64,000 nucleotides of DNA from Bacteroidota bacterium (lineage in GTDB: Bacteria > Bacteroidota > Bacteroidia > Chitinophagales > Chitinophagaceae), in NCBI GenBank assembly GCA_018266575.1, contig JAFEAE010000024.1, positions 162,750 through 226,749 on the forward strand. Reading direction: 5' to 3'. The position numbers and the translations under genes were made by a program. Of the stretch, positions 50,208-60,928 are shown piece by piece; the stretch's first letter is position 1, and each line of letters begins with the position of its first letter. The notes beneath the pieces were generated by a model. The model saw only the letters and a program-made list of their open reading frames with translations, was not told the origin of the DNA and made no database searches.

Positions 50208-53200
50208 TTATTTTTTTATGAAATTTTTCCAACCAATAATCCATTCCTTTCTTTGGCACTCCAAAAAAGCTTTGAAATTATTGTAGAGAAAAATATAAGA
50301 TTCTTGAGCACTCCGAGCAATAAGACCATCACTTTCTTTTTTTGGTTTACCACTGTATCTATATTCTAGAAAGGTTTTGTATATTGTTGCTGCTTTGTAG
50401 CTTAATGAATTAACCATTTTCTTTAAGTCATTGCCAAATCCTCCGTTATAATTAGCAATTACTAATGCGTCAAACTCTGATTGAGTTAAAGGAACTTGAA
50501 TAGCTTTTTTAACTCCCTTTTCCCCCCTATTGACTGCATCATCATCGCGCAGTAAATCTTTGGCTTGGCTAGGTGTTATCCCATTTGACCACGTTGCATG
50601 ACTTGGCTTATTATAGTCTAATGGAGCTTTTTCAATTAAATGACCATACCCGACTGTCGCAAATTTAGATGGGTCATTGTATGGACAAGTAATTAAACAA
50701 TTACCATTTTTGTCGTAAATATTTTCTTTAGCTTTTCCAAGACCCTCCGCTACCATTAAAAATTCCAAACCTTCTTCACTTATGTGCATTGTCTGAGGCA
50801 TGAAGGCTTCTACAGAGTTACCTTCTTGATTAATCTTCCACATTTTTCCATCTATTGTTGAATATCCGCTACCTGGCTTTAAAGTTATGGATATTCCTGG
50901 TGGCGTTGAAGCAAGAGGAGCATTTATTAAATCAGAAGCTATGACTGCTCCATGTATTATAATGCTTGTTACATCCATAACCAATTTAATCACGCTTTCT
51001 GTTTTTGATACGATTGAGGTTGCTTCCGCAAAATGAGCCGCAGGCTTTATAAATTGCATCATATCATTTGCCGCCTTATACCCATACGTAAAATCATGCC
51101 CCCCGTCTGCAACTATACCTCCTATCGAACCCCCAACATCAAGTCCATCTATATCAACATTAGCGATTGGATCGTCAGCGGCATATTGATAAGAGCTTAA
51201 AAACGGGTATTCATCAGTCAATGGATCCATCTGCATAAATCTTCCTATCTGCGGATCAAAATTTCTAAACCCGTAATCATACCAATTTAGATCTGCATCA
51301 TCAAATAACTCCTTATCGTTATAGAGATAATTGTTCTTAATATTTCCTTCATTGGCATCAGGTAGTTTTTTGCTGCTTATACCCGCAATCTTCAACCCAA
51401 ACGCGTAATAGTGGTTTTCTTCAATAATATTTCCTGTGGTAATGTTTACGGCAAGGTTATCAAAATACACATCCTGGTCGCTGCGGTTGCTTACATACAC
51501 ATAGGCATACCCGTTTTTCGGAGCCTTAATGTTCAATAACGCCAATGGTGATGGTGAAGATGAAACAGGTAATTGCTGAACGCCACCGTCAGCTGAGGGA
51601 ATAAGATTAAATCGTTCATCAAAAAATAAAATAGTCAAATAGGCTTGTGGTGTACTTCCTGTTCCGTTATCCGGTTCAACGGCAGAGGTGAATGCAGGCA
51701 CGCCGTTTAATTGGGTTGTAATTGCAGACGCATTACTATGCACCAATGTTCCCGTTGTGGCATTACCGCCAACGGCTTGTAGCAAGCTGCTTAAAATATT
51801 AGAAATAATATTTGGATTGGTATTGTTATATGATGCTTGCAGATAATATTGCACTGTTGCACTTACCTTGTCCCCCGCCATTACTTTTTGCAAAACATTC
51901 GGGCCAATAAAATGGCCTGATAATTTGCCCAGGTGGCTTACAGATGCGCTTGTGTTGCTTGTCCATCCTGCCGGCGTTGCAATTCTTGTGGATTCCACTT
52001 CATTATTACTACTTTGGAAAACGGGGTCTTCCGCACTTGCACGGTTTGTTTCCATGGTGCAGGTATTGGTAGCGCTATGGGTTTCTTCCGTTAATATCAT
52101 GCGCACATTCTGCTGGTAATCCATAACAAAATAATCCCACACACCAGACACCCCCCCACCCCCTGAAGGGGGAGCTGGCAACACCATGTTGCCGCCTTCG
52201 GTTATTGCATCGTAGCCATTGCCAGTGCTGTAGGGTGTCATCACCCTTATGCGCCCTTCTTCAAAATTGATGTAGGAAAGCGCTGCGCCTGTTCCCGAAA
52301 ACGGTGCAACAGAAGATGTAGTTAATGTGGTTGAAGTTTCCGTATATACATACTGGTTAATATAGGTTGTAATGGTGGATGAGCCTGCTGTTTCCGGAAT
52401 AAATACGCGTTGCAGTTTTTCTCCGTCGGCGCTATACACAATTTCAATTGTTCCTTTTCCTACAATGCGTACCTGGTCTGGCTTATCCAAAAAGTTATAA
52501 TGGACACCGGGAGTGCCTGCCGCGCCACCATTCAGGCTTTGTGCATTTTTGTTCAGGTCAACCACTACATTGCCATTGGCATCATACACATAATCTGCTG
52601 TACCTGCTGCATTGGTGCCGTCTTTAAAATCACCGAACTGGCCATTCATTGTGGTCGTTGTCATGTTATCTGTTACGCTCTGCAATTTGTTGCTGTAACT
52701 ATTATAGCTATATCGCAGATCGTCGATAACAATAGGCGCAGAAGTGCCGGGCACCACCCCTTTGTGCTGCATGGCTTGCAGGTTGCCGTTATAATCGTAG
52801 GTGATCTGGCCTGTGTAGCCGCTCACAGAAAAGTCCATCGTGTTGTTTGCCCATCCGTCGCCGGGATGTTGCTGCTGTTTGAAAGCCGCATTGATTAAGC
52901 GTCCCGCATTGTCGTAGGTATAATCATATTTTCGTTGTGCATCATCACCTTGTGTGTTCCATACAATGCCTCCTACCTGGCCGTTTAGCTGCGCTGTTGC
53001 AAAGGTGTTATCGAGCTTATCATACCCGATGTCCATTCCAAAAAAATGCCCCCATTTATTATAGCTCGCTGCAGTTTTTAATGCATAGTCGCGATTAATA
53101 CCTGTGATCTGGTTATGAATATTAAAACTATAATTTAACGACTCAAGATCAGGCAGTCCGGAATTCGGATTGTTATAATTAGGGTCGAGATGTTTTGTCA

Positions 53201-55451
53201 TCACGCGGCCCATATCATCATAATCATAGGTAGCAACTGTCTTGAGTGGATTAGTGTATAGCTGTTTCTGAATGGAAGTAACACGGCCAAGCTTATCAAA
53301 AATATATTTGTTCAATGTGATGAACCCTGTGTATTGTGTGCCGGGGTTTGAATGGATATTGCATGAGCTTAACAACCTTCCATCAAAATGATATTGATTG
53401 GTGGTGATATCTGTTCCGCTTTTAATATTGTCTTCAATGGTTTGTATATGCCTTCCTTTTTCATCGTAAAAATTTGTTGCACTGAGAAACATGCTTGTGC
53501 CTAATACACGTGTCATACTGCCGGTGGGCATACTCAGTGTGCGTTGCGATTTCGCAATAGGTATCACATTCGGATCAGAAGTGCTGTATGCAGAAGTGTT
53601 AGTGTAGCTGTTATCAAATGTTTTTGAAAGAGGGAAAGAATAATCATCGTAGAATAAATATTTCAGTATCGTGCAAACGGAAGCATTGTTAAGATTCGTT
53701 GATGAAACAGGATTATTAAGCGTAGTAACGGTGTTTGTTGATGGCGATGTGGCAGCAGTTGCACTGATCTGTGCTGTAAAATTATCGCTTGTAGTACTGC
53801 TGAAGCCTGCCGTAAATGTAATGCTTGTTTGTGCAGAATAAGTAGTAACCGATGCATCACGGCTATCCACTACAAGATTTATAATGGGTGTACTTGCATT
53901 GGTGGTTGAAACAGTAGTGGTGGTTACCGCATTGGCAATATCTGTTTGTAAACTTGAAATAGATTCAGTGGTGTTATATAATGTGGTAATTACGGGGCGG
54001 TCAAGATCGTCGTATAAATTTGCAGTCCATTGTGGAGTAGAAAGTGCAGCCTGGTTACCATCTTGCATAAACACCACCCTGTCGCGGATATCGTAAAGCA
54101 TATTGAGTGGAGAAGCTCCGGGGGCTTTTTTCCAGATCGTTCTTCCTTTGTCATCATAATTATATTGAAATACCTGTTCTGCAAGAATGGTTGCGCCATT
54201 TGTTCCGGCAAAACTCCAGCTATTTGCATCTAAATATTTAACACCTTCCGGTTGTATTTGAAAACGCAATAGTCCAAAATCATCATACACATTGTACGTG
54301 CATATCCAGCCTGAGTGCGCTACAGAAGGAGAAGGATCTATTTGCACTTTTTTCAAAATCAGCTGGCCGGATTTATTGGTATATTCAATAACCTGCTTAC
54401 TGTTAACATCGGTGTAACTGAGTTTATATAACAGGTCTGCTGCATATGCGCCATAATTTACAGGTGCATTTCCCTGCACATAGCTGGCCCGAAAAACCTG
54501 CACATTTTCAGCAGCAGTATTCATATCGTAATTAGCCGAGTTGCCTGCACTTGCATTCCAGGATGCACCGGGTTCTTTCACATTCATTACACGGTTAAGA
54601 GGACTGTTATCAAATGTTATAGAAGAAAATGCTGAGGTTTCATTGTATGTGTTTGCATTGGAATAATATGCGGGCTGGTCTGTAAGTGGGGCCGTCTTAT
54701 ATTTTCCGGATTGATTGGTTGAGGTATATGGTAAATATTTTTTTGGTTCACGGCCCATTACATCATATTGCGAGAATTGAACCATATCCCCCCAGGTATT
54801 TGAACCTTGTGGAGGTGTTGCAGTCCCTGCACTTACTTTTTCTACAGATCTTCCTAATCCATCCAAATAGGTAGTTGTCTGCAATTTCGAACCAATTGCC
54901 AATTGGTCAATCGCAGTCCATGATGTCTGAGCTGTAGTGAGTACATCATGCTCCCTGATATAATTGATATCTTCCCAATTCACGGAAACCACGCTGATCT
55001 TGACAATGTTTGAATAAAGGAATGTGGAAGTAGTTCCGTAGATTGGTAAAGCTGTAGAAGAAATAGCTTTTCTGCGATAATACAACGTTTGAGAAGTTGA
55101 GGTCAATGCCGGTGGTGAATAAGAAGCGGTTGTAGCAACTACTGTTACTGTATAGGGCGATTGAAAACTCGGCGAAGGGCAACTTTCCCAGGAATAAGTA
55201 AGGCCGGTATTAGGGAAAGCTGCCTGGTTAACCTCAACAAGCTGCGATGGGGTTTGCGTGTAATTATAACTGTAAACGCCTGAGCTTGGCCCTATAGAAT
55301 AGCTGGGATTCCACATCGGGGTTGTTTGTGCCAAAAGGCTATTCATATTGGCAAGGAAAGCAATCATGAAAAAGATCGCCAGACACAAAATATTTTTACC
55401 GTAACGTATTGTCATCATTACTTTTTTAAAACCATTTTTTAGGATAGGCAT
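50208..55451 (-). CDS. RHS-repeat polymorphic toxin with C-terminal GH24 lysozyme domain
   Basis: 1747 residues. A signal peptide (start probably one of the Met at residues 1, 12 or 13, ending SLLAQ) is followed by a DUF6443-like region (YIREHDVLTTAQTSWTA, TYLDGLGRSVEKVS). Many RHS/YD repeats follow, then the RHS-core end signature RFMQMDPLTDEYPFLSSYQYA. The last ~200 residues form a glycoside hydrolase 24 lysozyme: a Glu in LMVAEGL, Asp in NIYDKNG, Thr in ATVGYGHL (the T4 lysozyme E-D-T triad), then LTQSEFDALVIANYNGG. So it should cleave peptidoglycan, probably in rival cells. Small exported gene follows at 5 bp. Confidence 0.9.
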   Translation of the reverse strand: MPILKNGFKKVMMTIRYGKNILCLAIFFMIAFLANMNSLLAQTTPMWNPSYSIGPSSGVYSYNYTQTPSQLVEVNQAAFPNTGLTYSWESCPSPSFQSPYTVTVVATTASYSPPALTSTSQTLYYRRKAISSTALPIYGTTSTFLYSNIVKISVVSVNWEDINYIREHDVLTTAQTSWTAIDQLAIGSKLQTTTYLDGLGRSVEKVSAGTATPPQGSNTWGDMVQFSQYDVMGREPKKYLPYTSTNQSGKYKTAPLTDQPAYYSNANTYNETSAFSSITFDNSPLNRVMNVKEPGASWNASAGNSANYDMNTAAENVQVFRASYVQGNAPVNYGAYAADLLYKLSYTDVNSKQVIEYTNKSGQLILKKVQIDPSPSVAHSGWICTYNVYDDFGLLRFQIQPEGVKYLDANSWSFAGTNGATILAEQVFQYNYDDKGRTIWKKAPGASPLNMLYDIRDRVVFMQDGNQAALSTPQWTANLYDDLDRPVITTLYNTTESISSLQTDIANAVTTTTVSTTNASTPIINLVVDSRDASVTTYSAQTSITFTAGFSSTTSDNFTAQISATAATSPSTNTVTTLNNPVSSTNLNNASVCTILKYLFYDDYSFPLSKTFDNSYTNTSAYSTSDPNVIPIAKSQRTLSMPTGSMTRVLGTSMFLSATNFYDEKGRHIQTIEDNIKSGTDITTNQYHFDGRLLSSCNIHSNPGTQYTGFITLNKYIFDKLGRVTSIQKQLYTNPLKTVATYDYDDMGRVMTKHLDPNYNNPNSGLPDLESLNYSFNIHNQITGINRDYALKTAASYNKWGHFFGMDIGYDKLDNTFATAQLNGQVGGIVWNTQGDDAQRKYDYTYDNAGRLINAAFKQQQHPGDGWANNTMDFSVSGYTGQITYDYNGNLQAMQHKGVVPGTSAPIVIDDLRYSYNSYSNKLQSVTDNMTTTTMNGQFGDFKDGTNAAGTADYVYDANGNVVVDLNKNAQSLNGGAAGTPGVHYNFLDKPDQVRIVGKGTIEIVYSADGEKLQRVFIPETAGSSTITTYINQYVYTETSTTLTTSSVAPFSGTGAALSYINFEEGRIRVMTPYSTGNGYDAITEGGNMVLPAPPSGGGGVSGVWDYFVMDYQQNVRMILTEETHSATNTCTMETNRASAEDPVFQSSNNEVESTRIATPAGWTSNTSASVSHLGKLSGHFIGPNVLQKVMAGDKVSATVQYYLQASYNNTNPNIISNILSSLLQAVGGNATTGTLVHSNASAITTQLNGVPAFTSAVEPDNGTGSTPQAYLTILFFDERFNLIPSADGGVQQLPVSSSPSPLALLNIKAPKNGYAYVYVSNRSDQDVYFDNLAVNITTGNIIEENHYYAFGLKIAGISSKKLPDANEGNIKNNYLYNDKELFDDADLNWYDYGFRNFDPQIGRFMQMDPLTDEYPFLSSYQYAADDPIANVDIDGLDVGGSIGGIVADGGHDFTYGYKAANDMMQFIKPAAHFAEATSIVSKTESVIKLVMDVTSIIIHGAVIASDLINAPLASTPPGISITLKPGSGYSTIDGKMWKINQEGNSVEAFMPQTMHISEEGLEFLMVAEGLGKAKENIYDKNGNCLITCPYNDPSKFATVGYGHLIEKAPLDYNKPSHATWSNGITPSQAKDLLRDDDAVNRGEKGVKKAIQVPLTQSEFDALVIANYNGGFGNDLKKMVNSLSYKAATIYKTFLEYRYSGKPKKESDGLIARSAQESYIFLYNNFKAFLECQRKEWIIGWKNFIKK

Positions 55452-55489
55452 ACCTGTTATATAAGTTTTTTTAGCAAATCATTTACACA

Positions 55490-56059
55490 TTAATTATCCG
55501 GCACCTGCGCATTCATGATCAAACTGAAATTATTTATCAAATCATTGGCCCCTTCCAGTACTGCAAACAACCTCCCTTTTTCGCTGATCACAAAAATCTG
55601 ATTAGTGCTTGCCAGATCATAATCAAAGTGGGCATTGCTGCTTTTATTGGTAAGCCATTGCAACAAGCTATTCTGGTTCACTGCAGCTTTTTTGCCATAT
55701 ACAGGTTGGGTAATAGCAACACTCAGGTGTAAACTGTCAACCAAAGATTTTTTTAATACTGATGTGAGTTGGGTTAATCCTGCAAGTAAGCTTTGCGAAG
55801 CATCAAAATCTTCCACAGGTATTATAACAACCGCCAAATTCCCTGCGCCGGTTTTATAGAGGCTATCCAACGATTTCAATCGTTTGGTATCGGGAGAAGA
55901 AGTGCTGCAAACAGCTATTATTGTTTTCTTACCTAAATAGGTGCTTAAAGAAATTGAAGTGCCTGATATTCCATTTAATGAAAGGCCTGAAAAAGCAGTT
56001 TGTGAAATAGCTGCATTTTTATAAATAAAAAAACATAAAATATAAAAGAGTTTTTTCAT
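55490..56059 (-). CDS. Degenerate thioredoxin-fold (glutathione-peroxidase-like) secreted protein
   Basis: About 189 residues from ATG 56059 (MKKLFYILCFFIYKNAAISQ), a signal peptide. The mature part resembles redoxin/glutathione peroxidase folds (LSTYLGKKTIIAVCSTSSPDT, VVIIPVEDF, TNQIFVISEKGRLFAVL), but the C-x-x-C or C-G-x-T active site reads CSTSSPDT, leaving one cysteine. Probably a non-redox binding or structural partner. It lies between the two giant secreted-protein genes, 11 bp after the upstream one. Confidence 0.6.
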   Translation of the reverse strand: MKKLFYILCFFIYKNAAISQTAFSGLSLNGISGTSISLSTYLGKKTIIAVCSTSSPDTKRLKSLDSLYKTGAGNLAVVIIPVEDFDASQSLLAGLTQLTSVLKKSLVDSLHLSVAITQPVYGKKAAVNQNSLLQWLTNKSSNAHFDYDLASTNQIFVISEKGRLFAVLEGANDLINNFSLIMNAQVPDN

Positions 56060-56070
56060 GTCCATATCTT

Positions 56071-59000
56071 TTAATACATGTATAAAGTACCGTTTGACGT
56101 AATTGGAATGCTGGTGAAATTTCCGCATGTAACACTTGTAGCATAGTAGCTATGGAATACACTGAAATTGTAAGTACCCGATCCTGTTGTTGGGCACATT
56201 TGAATTCCATACGTGCCATTCGGAACAGTTCCTAAAGTGCCAGAAGAAGTATTTGCATTTGCCGTAAAATGATAATTAATACCCGTTGTTGTATTTGTCA
56301 GTGTGATATTAAACGCCACCGTCTTCGTGTTTGAATAGGTCAAAGTAATTGTAGTCTGTGTGCAAGGCCCATACGTATTCGCAGCATTTTGTCCATTAGC
56401 ATTAATATCATTTGTGGCCAATTGATTGGCAGCAGCCTGGCTTACCGATGAACTGTATGTGCCAGGTTGAACAGTGTACGTGTAGGATCCTCCTGTATAA
56501 CCTGTTCCACAACTGGCATTCGTCCGGGTAAATACCTGGCTTTGGGAAGCGTTATAATATAAGTTTGCCGGGCAGGCTGTTGATTGAGCACCAGCATCTG
56601 ACCATCTTGTTTGATTGTATGTGGAGCTACCGGGGTTGATATCCGTTTCCTGCACAAAAAGGTGAGGAGGCAAATTGCCATTTACAGAAAGACAATAAGT
56701 AGGAGCACCTTCCAACCATGTCCAATCCGCGGCAGTCGTTAGCGTGCAAACAGCATGTGCCGGATCATTTGCATAGGCCTGCGCATTAGCAGCAATTTCT
56801 GTCAGCGCTTGCTGGTTTGCATCAGCCTGGCTTATGATGGAACTATATCTTCCTGCAGGTACGGTATAGGTAACCCATCCTCCTTTATACCCTGCACTCT
56901 CATTGCATGTTTGCGTACTATCAGATTGTGATTGGACAGTATTGTAATATAAAAGAGAACAACTTCCATTAGTGTTCGCATAAGCTTGACCGTTAGTTAA
57001 CAGATCTATCTCTGCTTGCATATCTGCATCGAACTGGCTTGTTGTTGAACTATACTTTCCCGCTGGGATTGTAAATATTGCAGTGCCTGGCTGATACCCC
57101 GAAGCGCAATTTGACCTTGTGATCGTTTCTGATAATAACCTGCTTTGAAACGACGTAGGACATCCAATTCTTTTAGAGGGAGATACATTGTTGTACTCAT
57201 ACATCTTAACCACATTCTTGTTCTCATCTTCAATAAACTGCATTCTTCCAAGATTATCGTAGGCATAGTAAACAATCCTGTTATTTTCATCGCATTCTGA
57301 AGTTTTACCAATTAATGGATCATAAGTAGTAGTTCTCATCCTTGCAGTCTTTGGATATAGTCGCAGTTCATCAATGCTAACTGCGGAGGACGAAGTATTT
57401 TTTACTATCACACTTGCAGTTCCCTGTGCTATGCTATATTCATAATATGTAAAACCATTGTAGGTAGGTGCAGATTTTACGAGGGTTGCACCTCCTGTTA
57501 CACTTACATTCCCGTTGCTTGCCCAGAAAGAAAGAATATAAGGCCGGGATGTATTCAATGAAGATGCTGTTAGTGAATTAGCACCGGAGGCTTGTAATGT
57601 AAAAGTATTGACACCAGTTGGAGAAGTGACATTAAGGTTATAACCAGCAGGGCCAGTTAAAAGCCAACCGCTTCTTGTCAGGTCCTGGCTTTCAAAACTT
57701 GTATATGCAGGTTTGTCTGCTACAGGATCAGCATTGATAACTGATGCTGTGATATATTTATCATTGTAATCATAGATATTGGTTACCGATCTGCCACCTT
57801 CATCTTTTACGCCTGTTAAATTACTGTTAGCGTCATACGTAAATACCTGAGGGATTTTATAAACAGAATAATTTGTTGTCGCAGGACCGCTGTAGTTGAC
57901 AATACCAGAAGCTGGTTGGTTGAATCTTTGCTCTATTATTCTTGATGGTTTAATATCTCCGTTGGATACCTGAGCAAACTCTGTAACCTTTTCACTCAAG
58001 AATGTTATGGCTGAAGTTGATGAATTAAGAACTGACGAGGTTGTAGCGACAGGTAGAGAAACAATATTATTATTTATTAGTGTTGTCAACGGGCCACCAG
58101 AAAAGTCGCTTGTGTATTTTATGTTCTTATAATTAACGTCACCATTACTTTGTACACTTGTGATTTGGTTGACATCAAAATTATAAAGATAATTATATTG
58201 ATATGCAGTTACCGTCTGAACAAAATTTGAAGCATCGCCAACACGGTAAACTTTTTCATAAGATGAATCTAATTCCACTCTTCCGGTATAAAGGCTATAA
58301 ATATCAACAGTCATATTGGAGTTGGATGAAGTAGTATAATTGGCCGGATAATTTACCGGGTCATATTTATAATTATTAATGCTGGTCCAATCAACGTTAC
58401 GCTGAGAATAGCTATATCCCACAGTACATTTACAAGATTCCAGGCCTGTATAAAAACATTTAGGACAGGTTCCAATCACCGGGCCCGTAGTGATTTGTCG
58501 CTGTGCGTTTGTAAAATCATACACATTTTTCGTCTGCTTGATCATATTGCCCGAAGCATCGTAGATGGTTGTCAATTTAGGCAAGCCATAAGCCCAGGGA
58601 GCAAATCGTTGCTTAACCGCGAAATCTGTATTTGCTGAAGGGAGCCATAATGCATAATCATCAGAACTGGTAAATTCCTGAACTGTTTTTCCTATCGTGC
58701 CAGGATTCTCGACGACCTCCACTCGCTTATATTGGGTCGGTAAGGGGCCTGCCTCATTTAAATTACTATTGTGGTAAATGGGGGTTGCTCCATCTTTGCT
58801 GTAATTGGCAGTATAGCTCAATACTATTGTGACCACAGTAGATACGATATCAAGTACTACCGCGACAATTTCTCCCCAGCCTGTTTCAGGACCAATTACA
58901 TTAATAATATCTATTACATCCATTACAACGCTAAGAATGGTGAGATACGGAGCTATCGCGTTCATAATATTTTGGAAGGTAGATAAACTCGCTGCCTCAG

Positions 59001-60903
59001 ATAGGGAAAGTATCCCCGGATACATGTAATGATAGTAAAAGACACAGCCAGACGAAAAGCTACAGTGAAAGCCCCTTTGCTCTGGAGCGTAGTGGCTTCC
59101 AGAAACTATCATATTTGCCGGTGGTTCTAATCCCCATAATGAAGAAGAACTGCCAGTTCCATTGGTTACATAATTGTATTGAGTGGTAATAGCGTTATTA
59201 CAATCATTTGAATAACCTCCGTCTGATGAACTAGTTTGAGAAACATGAACTCCTCCCACCATGACATCTCCAGTACCATTTAAGTTTCCCATATTTTGAG
59301 CATATTGATAGGTTATGCTCCCCCCTGTGGGATATATAATTTCCTTAAGTAATCCATTCTGCGCATATCCTGCTTTAGAATTCAGATAAACTCCATAAAC
59401 AGGTTGGCCGGATACAGGATCTGTATATGAATTTGCTGTAGAAGGATTCAGAAAACAAAGCCCTTTTAATTCGTAATAATTGAGAAGGTTTATGGAAGAT
59501 GCTCCTGCTGTAACAGGTTGCGAATTATCAAAACGCACACTATTACTTCCATTATAAAATCCCCAAACATCCTTTTGATAACAAAAAGACGGAGGTACGT
59601 AATCATCACTTGCATTAGAACCCTGATAATACTCAAAAGTATATGGAGGGCTATCTTCTTTCAGGTCAACACCTAATTTTTTAACGGATTTCAGACATAA
59701 CCTTGCAAAGTTTTTTTCATCCGGTAAAACAGGGTTACCATACTTGTTTTTTATAAAGTATGTGGTATTTAACTGGTATTCGGAAAGATACCTCCCCTGG
59801 TACTGGATGTCCACTGCGGACATGGCAAATTCATTGCTAAGATCAACTCGTTGGTACGGAGAATATTTAAATGTTACCGTATGACCATCCGGATAAGTTA
59901 TCGAAGAAATTTCCTGGTTAACAGTTACCGAGGTTTTGCTCGATACTATTATGTAATCATGCCATTGATTATAGGAAACATCCGCTCCTGCGGTATTCGA
60001 AACAGTTAATGAAGTGTAGCTAAAAAGTATTTTTCTCGCGGTGAGGGGATCGTCAATTTCTGAAAGATACCAATTGGAAATAATGTACGGATTTACTACC
60101 ACCTTATTATCAAATCCGATTTGAAACCCGGCTTGAAAATACACGTTGCCAACCCCAAAATTTGGCTGAGCAATAGGGACGGTCACTTTTTGGTCACAAA
60201 ATTCTTCACATAAAACCCGGGTCAACCCATGTGTAGTAAATTTATAAATCAGGCCATCAACATCCTGAATTGAAAAGGACGTAATAGTAGTTCTAATTCC
60301 CTGATTGGTCATTGTAGGGTCCCGCTGAAATGTTATTTTCAATTTAGTATCTCCTAATGGAATTCCGTGATCACCTCCTGTTGTATCTAAGACGAACATC
60401 CCAGATTTGCCATTGAACTGAAAGCTAAAACGATCTAATTCCCTGTCTTCCTGGGTAAGATTGTGGGGAGCATATAGTTGATTTTTAGCACCGAAGATTG
60501 GATATTTGGTTAACGCATTGGGGCATCCGTTTGCTGGATCTATCGTGTGATACAAATATCCGGCAGGGTATTTTGTGAGGTCATTATCCTGCTCTTGGGT
60601 GGTACTCATATTTGTGTAATAAGCAGGCTGGTCATCCGGTTCCCCAACCTGCATGCGTGATATAACTCCGCCTGCTACAAGGCTCCATCCCTGGCCCACA
60701 TTGGAAGCGACATCATTTACCCTAAGCCCATTGCCGGAATTATAGCTCAGCGCTACCACAGAAGTTAACCTGCTTTTGTCATCCTGCCAGTTAAACATAG
60801 GGAGAGAAAATACGGCACTACCTGTTTGCAGGTTAACCTGGGTTTTACCGATTACAAAAACAAATAGTAAAAAACTAAAAACAATTATCCTTTTCCAAAA
60901 CAT
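56071..60903 (-). CDS. Giant SpvB-like secreted protein with DUF5977 repeats
   Basis: 1610 residues. Signal peptide (ending FVIGKTQ), then a SpvB/TcdB-like opening (GSAVFSLPMFNWQDDKSRL, NVGQGWSLVAGG). A long middle region has YD-like patterns (EYNNVSPSKRIGCP). Three DUF5977-type repeats with paired cysteines follow (C-x-x-G-Y-x-G-G-x-x-x-Y-T-V). The C-terminus (TLTYSNTKTVAFNITLTN) is an Ig-like beta domain. No toxin domain recognised. Likely an RHS-like scaffold or surface adhesin expressed with the redoxin-like and RHS genes on the same strand. Confidence 0.78.
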   Translation of the reverse strand: MFWKRIIVFSFLLFVFVIGKTQVNLQTGSAVFSLPMFNWQDDKSRLTSVVALSYNSGNGLRVNDVASNVGQGWSLVAGGVISRMQVGEPDDQPAYYTNMSTTQEQDNDLTKYPAGYLYHTIDPANGCPNALTKYPIFGAKNQLYAPHNLTQEDRELDRFSFQFNGKSGMFVLDTTGGDHGIPLGDTKLKITFQRDPTMTNQGIRTTITSFSIQDVDGLIYKFTTHGLTRVLCEEFCDQKVTVPIAQPNFGVGNVYFQAGFQIGFDNKVVVNPYIISNWYLSEIDDPLTARKILFSYTSLTVSNTAGADVSYNQWHDYIIVSSKTSVTVNQEISSITYPDGHTVTFKYSPYQRVDLSNEFAMSAVDIQYQGRYLSEYQLNTTYFIKNKYGNPVLPDEKNFARLCLKSVKKLGVDLKEDSPPYTFEYYQGSNASDDYVPPSFCYQKDVWGFYNGSNSVRFDNSQPVTAGASSINLLNYYELKGLCFLNPSTANSYTDPVSGQPVYGVYLNSKAGYAQNGLLKEIIYPTGGSITYQYAQNMGNLNGTGDVMVGGVHVSQTSSSDGGYSNDCNNAITTQYNYVTNGTGSSSSLWGLEPPANMIVSGSHYAPEQRGFHCSFSSGCVFYYHYMYPGILSLSEAASLSTFQNIMNAIAPYLTILSVVMDVIDIINVIGPETGWGEIVAVVLDIVSTVVTIVLSYTANYSKDGATPIYHNSNLNEAGPLPTQYKRVEVVENPGTIGKTVQEFTSSDDYALWLPSANTDFAVKQRFAPWAYGLPKLTTIYDASGNMIKQTKNVYDFTNAQRQITTGPVIGTCPKCFYTGLESCKCTVGYSYSQRNVDWTSINNYKYDPVNYPANYTTSSNSNMTVDIYSLYTGRVELDSSYEKVYRVGDASNFVQTVTAYQYNYLYNFDVNQITSVQSNGDVNYKNIKYTSDFSGGPLTTLINNNIVSLPVATTSSVLNSSTSAITFLSEKVTEFAQVSNGDIKPSRIIEQRFNQPASGIVNYSGPATTNYSVYKIPQVFTYDANSNLTGVKDEGGRSVTNIYDYNDKYITASVINADPVADKPAYTSFESQDLTRSGWLLTGPAGYNLNVTSPTGVNTFTLQASGANSLTASSLNTSRPYILSFWASNGNVSVTGGATLVKSAPTYNGFTYYEYSIAQGTASVIVKNTSSSAVSIDELRLYPKTARMRTTTYDPLIGKTSECDENNRIVYYAYDNLGRMQFIEDENKNVVKMYEYNNVSPSKRIGCPTSFQSRLLSETITRSNCASGYQPGTAIFTIPAGKYSSTTSQFDADMQAEIDLLTNGQAYANTNGSCSLLYYNTVQSQSDSTQTCNESAGYKGGWVTYTVPAGRYSSIISQADANQQALTEIAANAQAYANDPAHAVCTLTTAADWTWLEGAPTYCLSVNGNLPPHLFVQETDINPGSSTYNQTRWSDAGAQSTACPANLYYNASQSQVFTRTNASCGTGYTGGSYTYTVQPGTYSSSVSQAAANQLATNDINANGQNAANTYGPCTQTTITLTYSNTKTVAFNITLTNTTTGINYHFTANANTSSGTLGTVPNGTYGIQMCPTTGSGTYNFSVFHSYYATSVTCGNFTSIPITSNGTLYMY

Positions 60904-60928
60904 ATCGTTACGTTTAGTTCAGTTAGTA

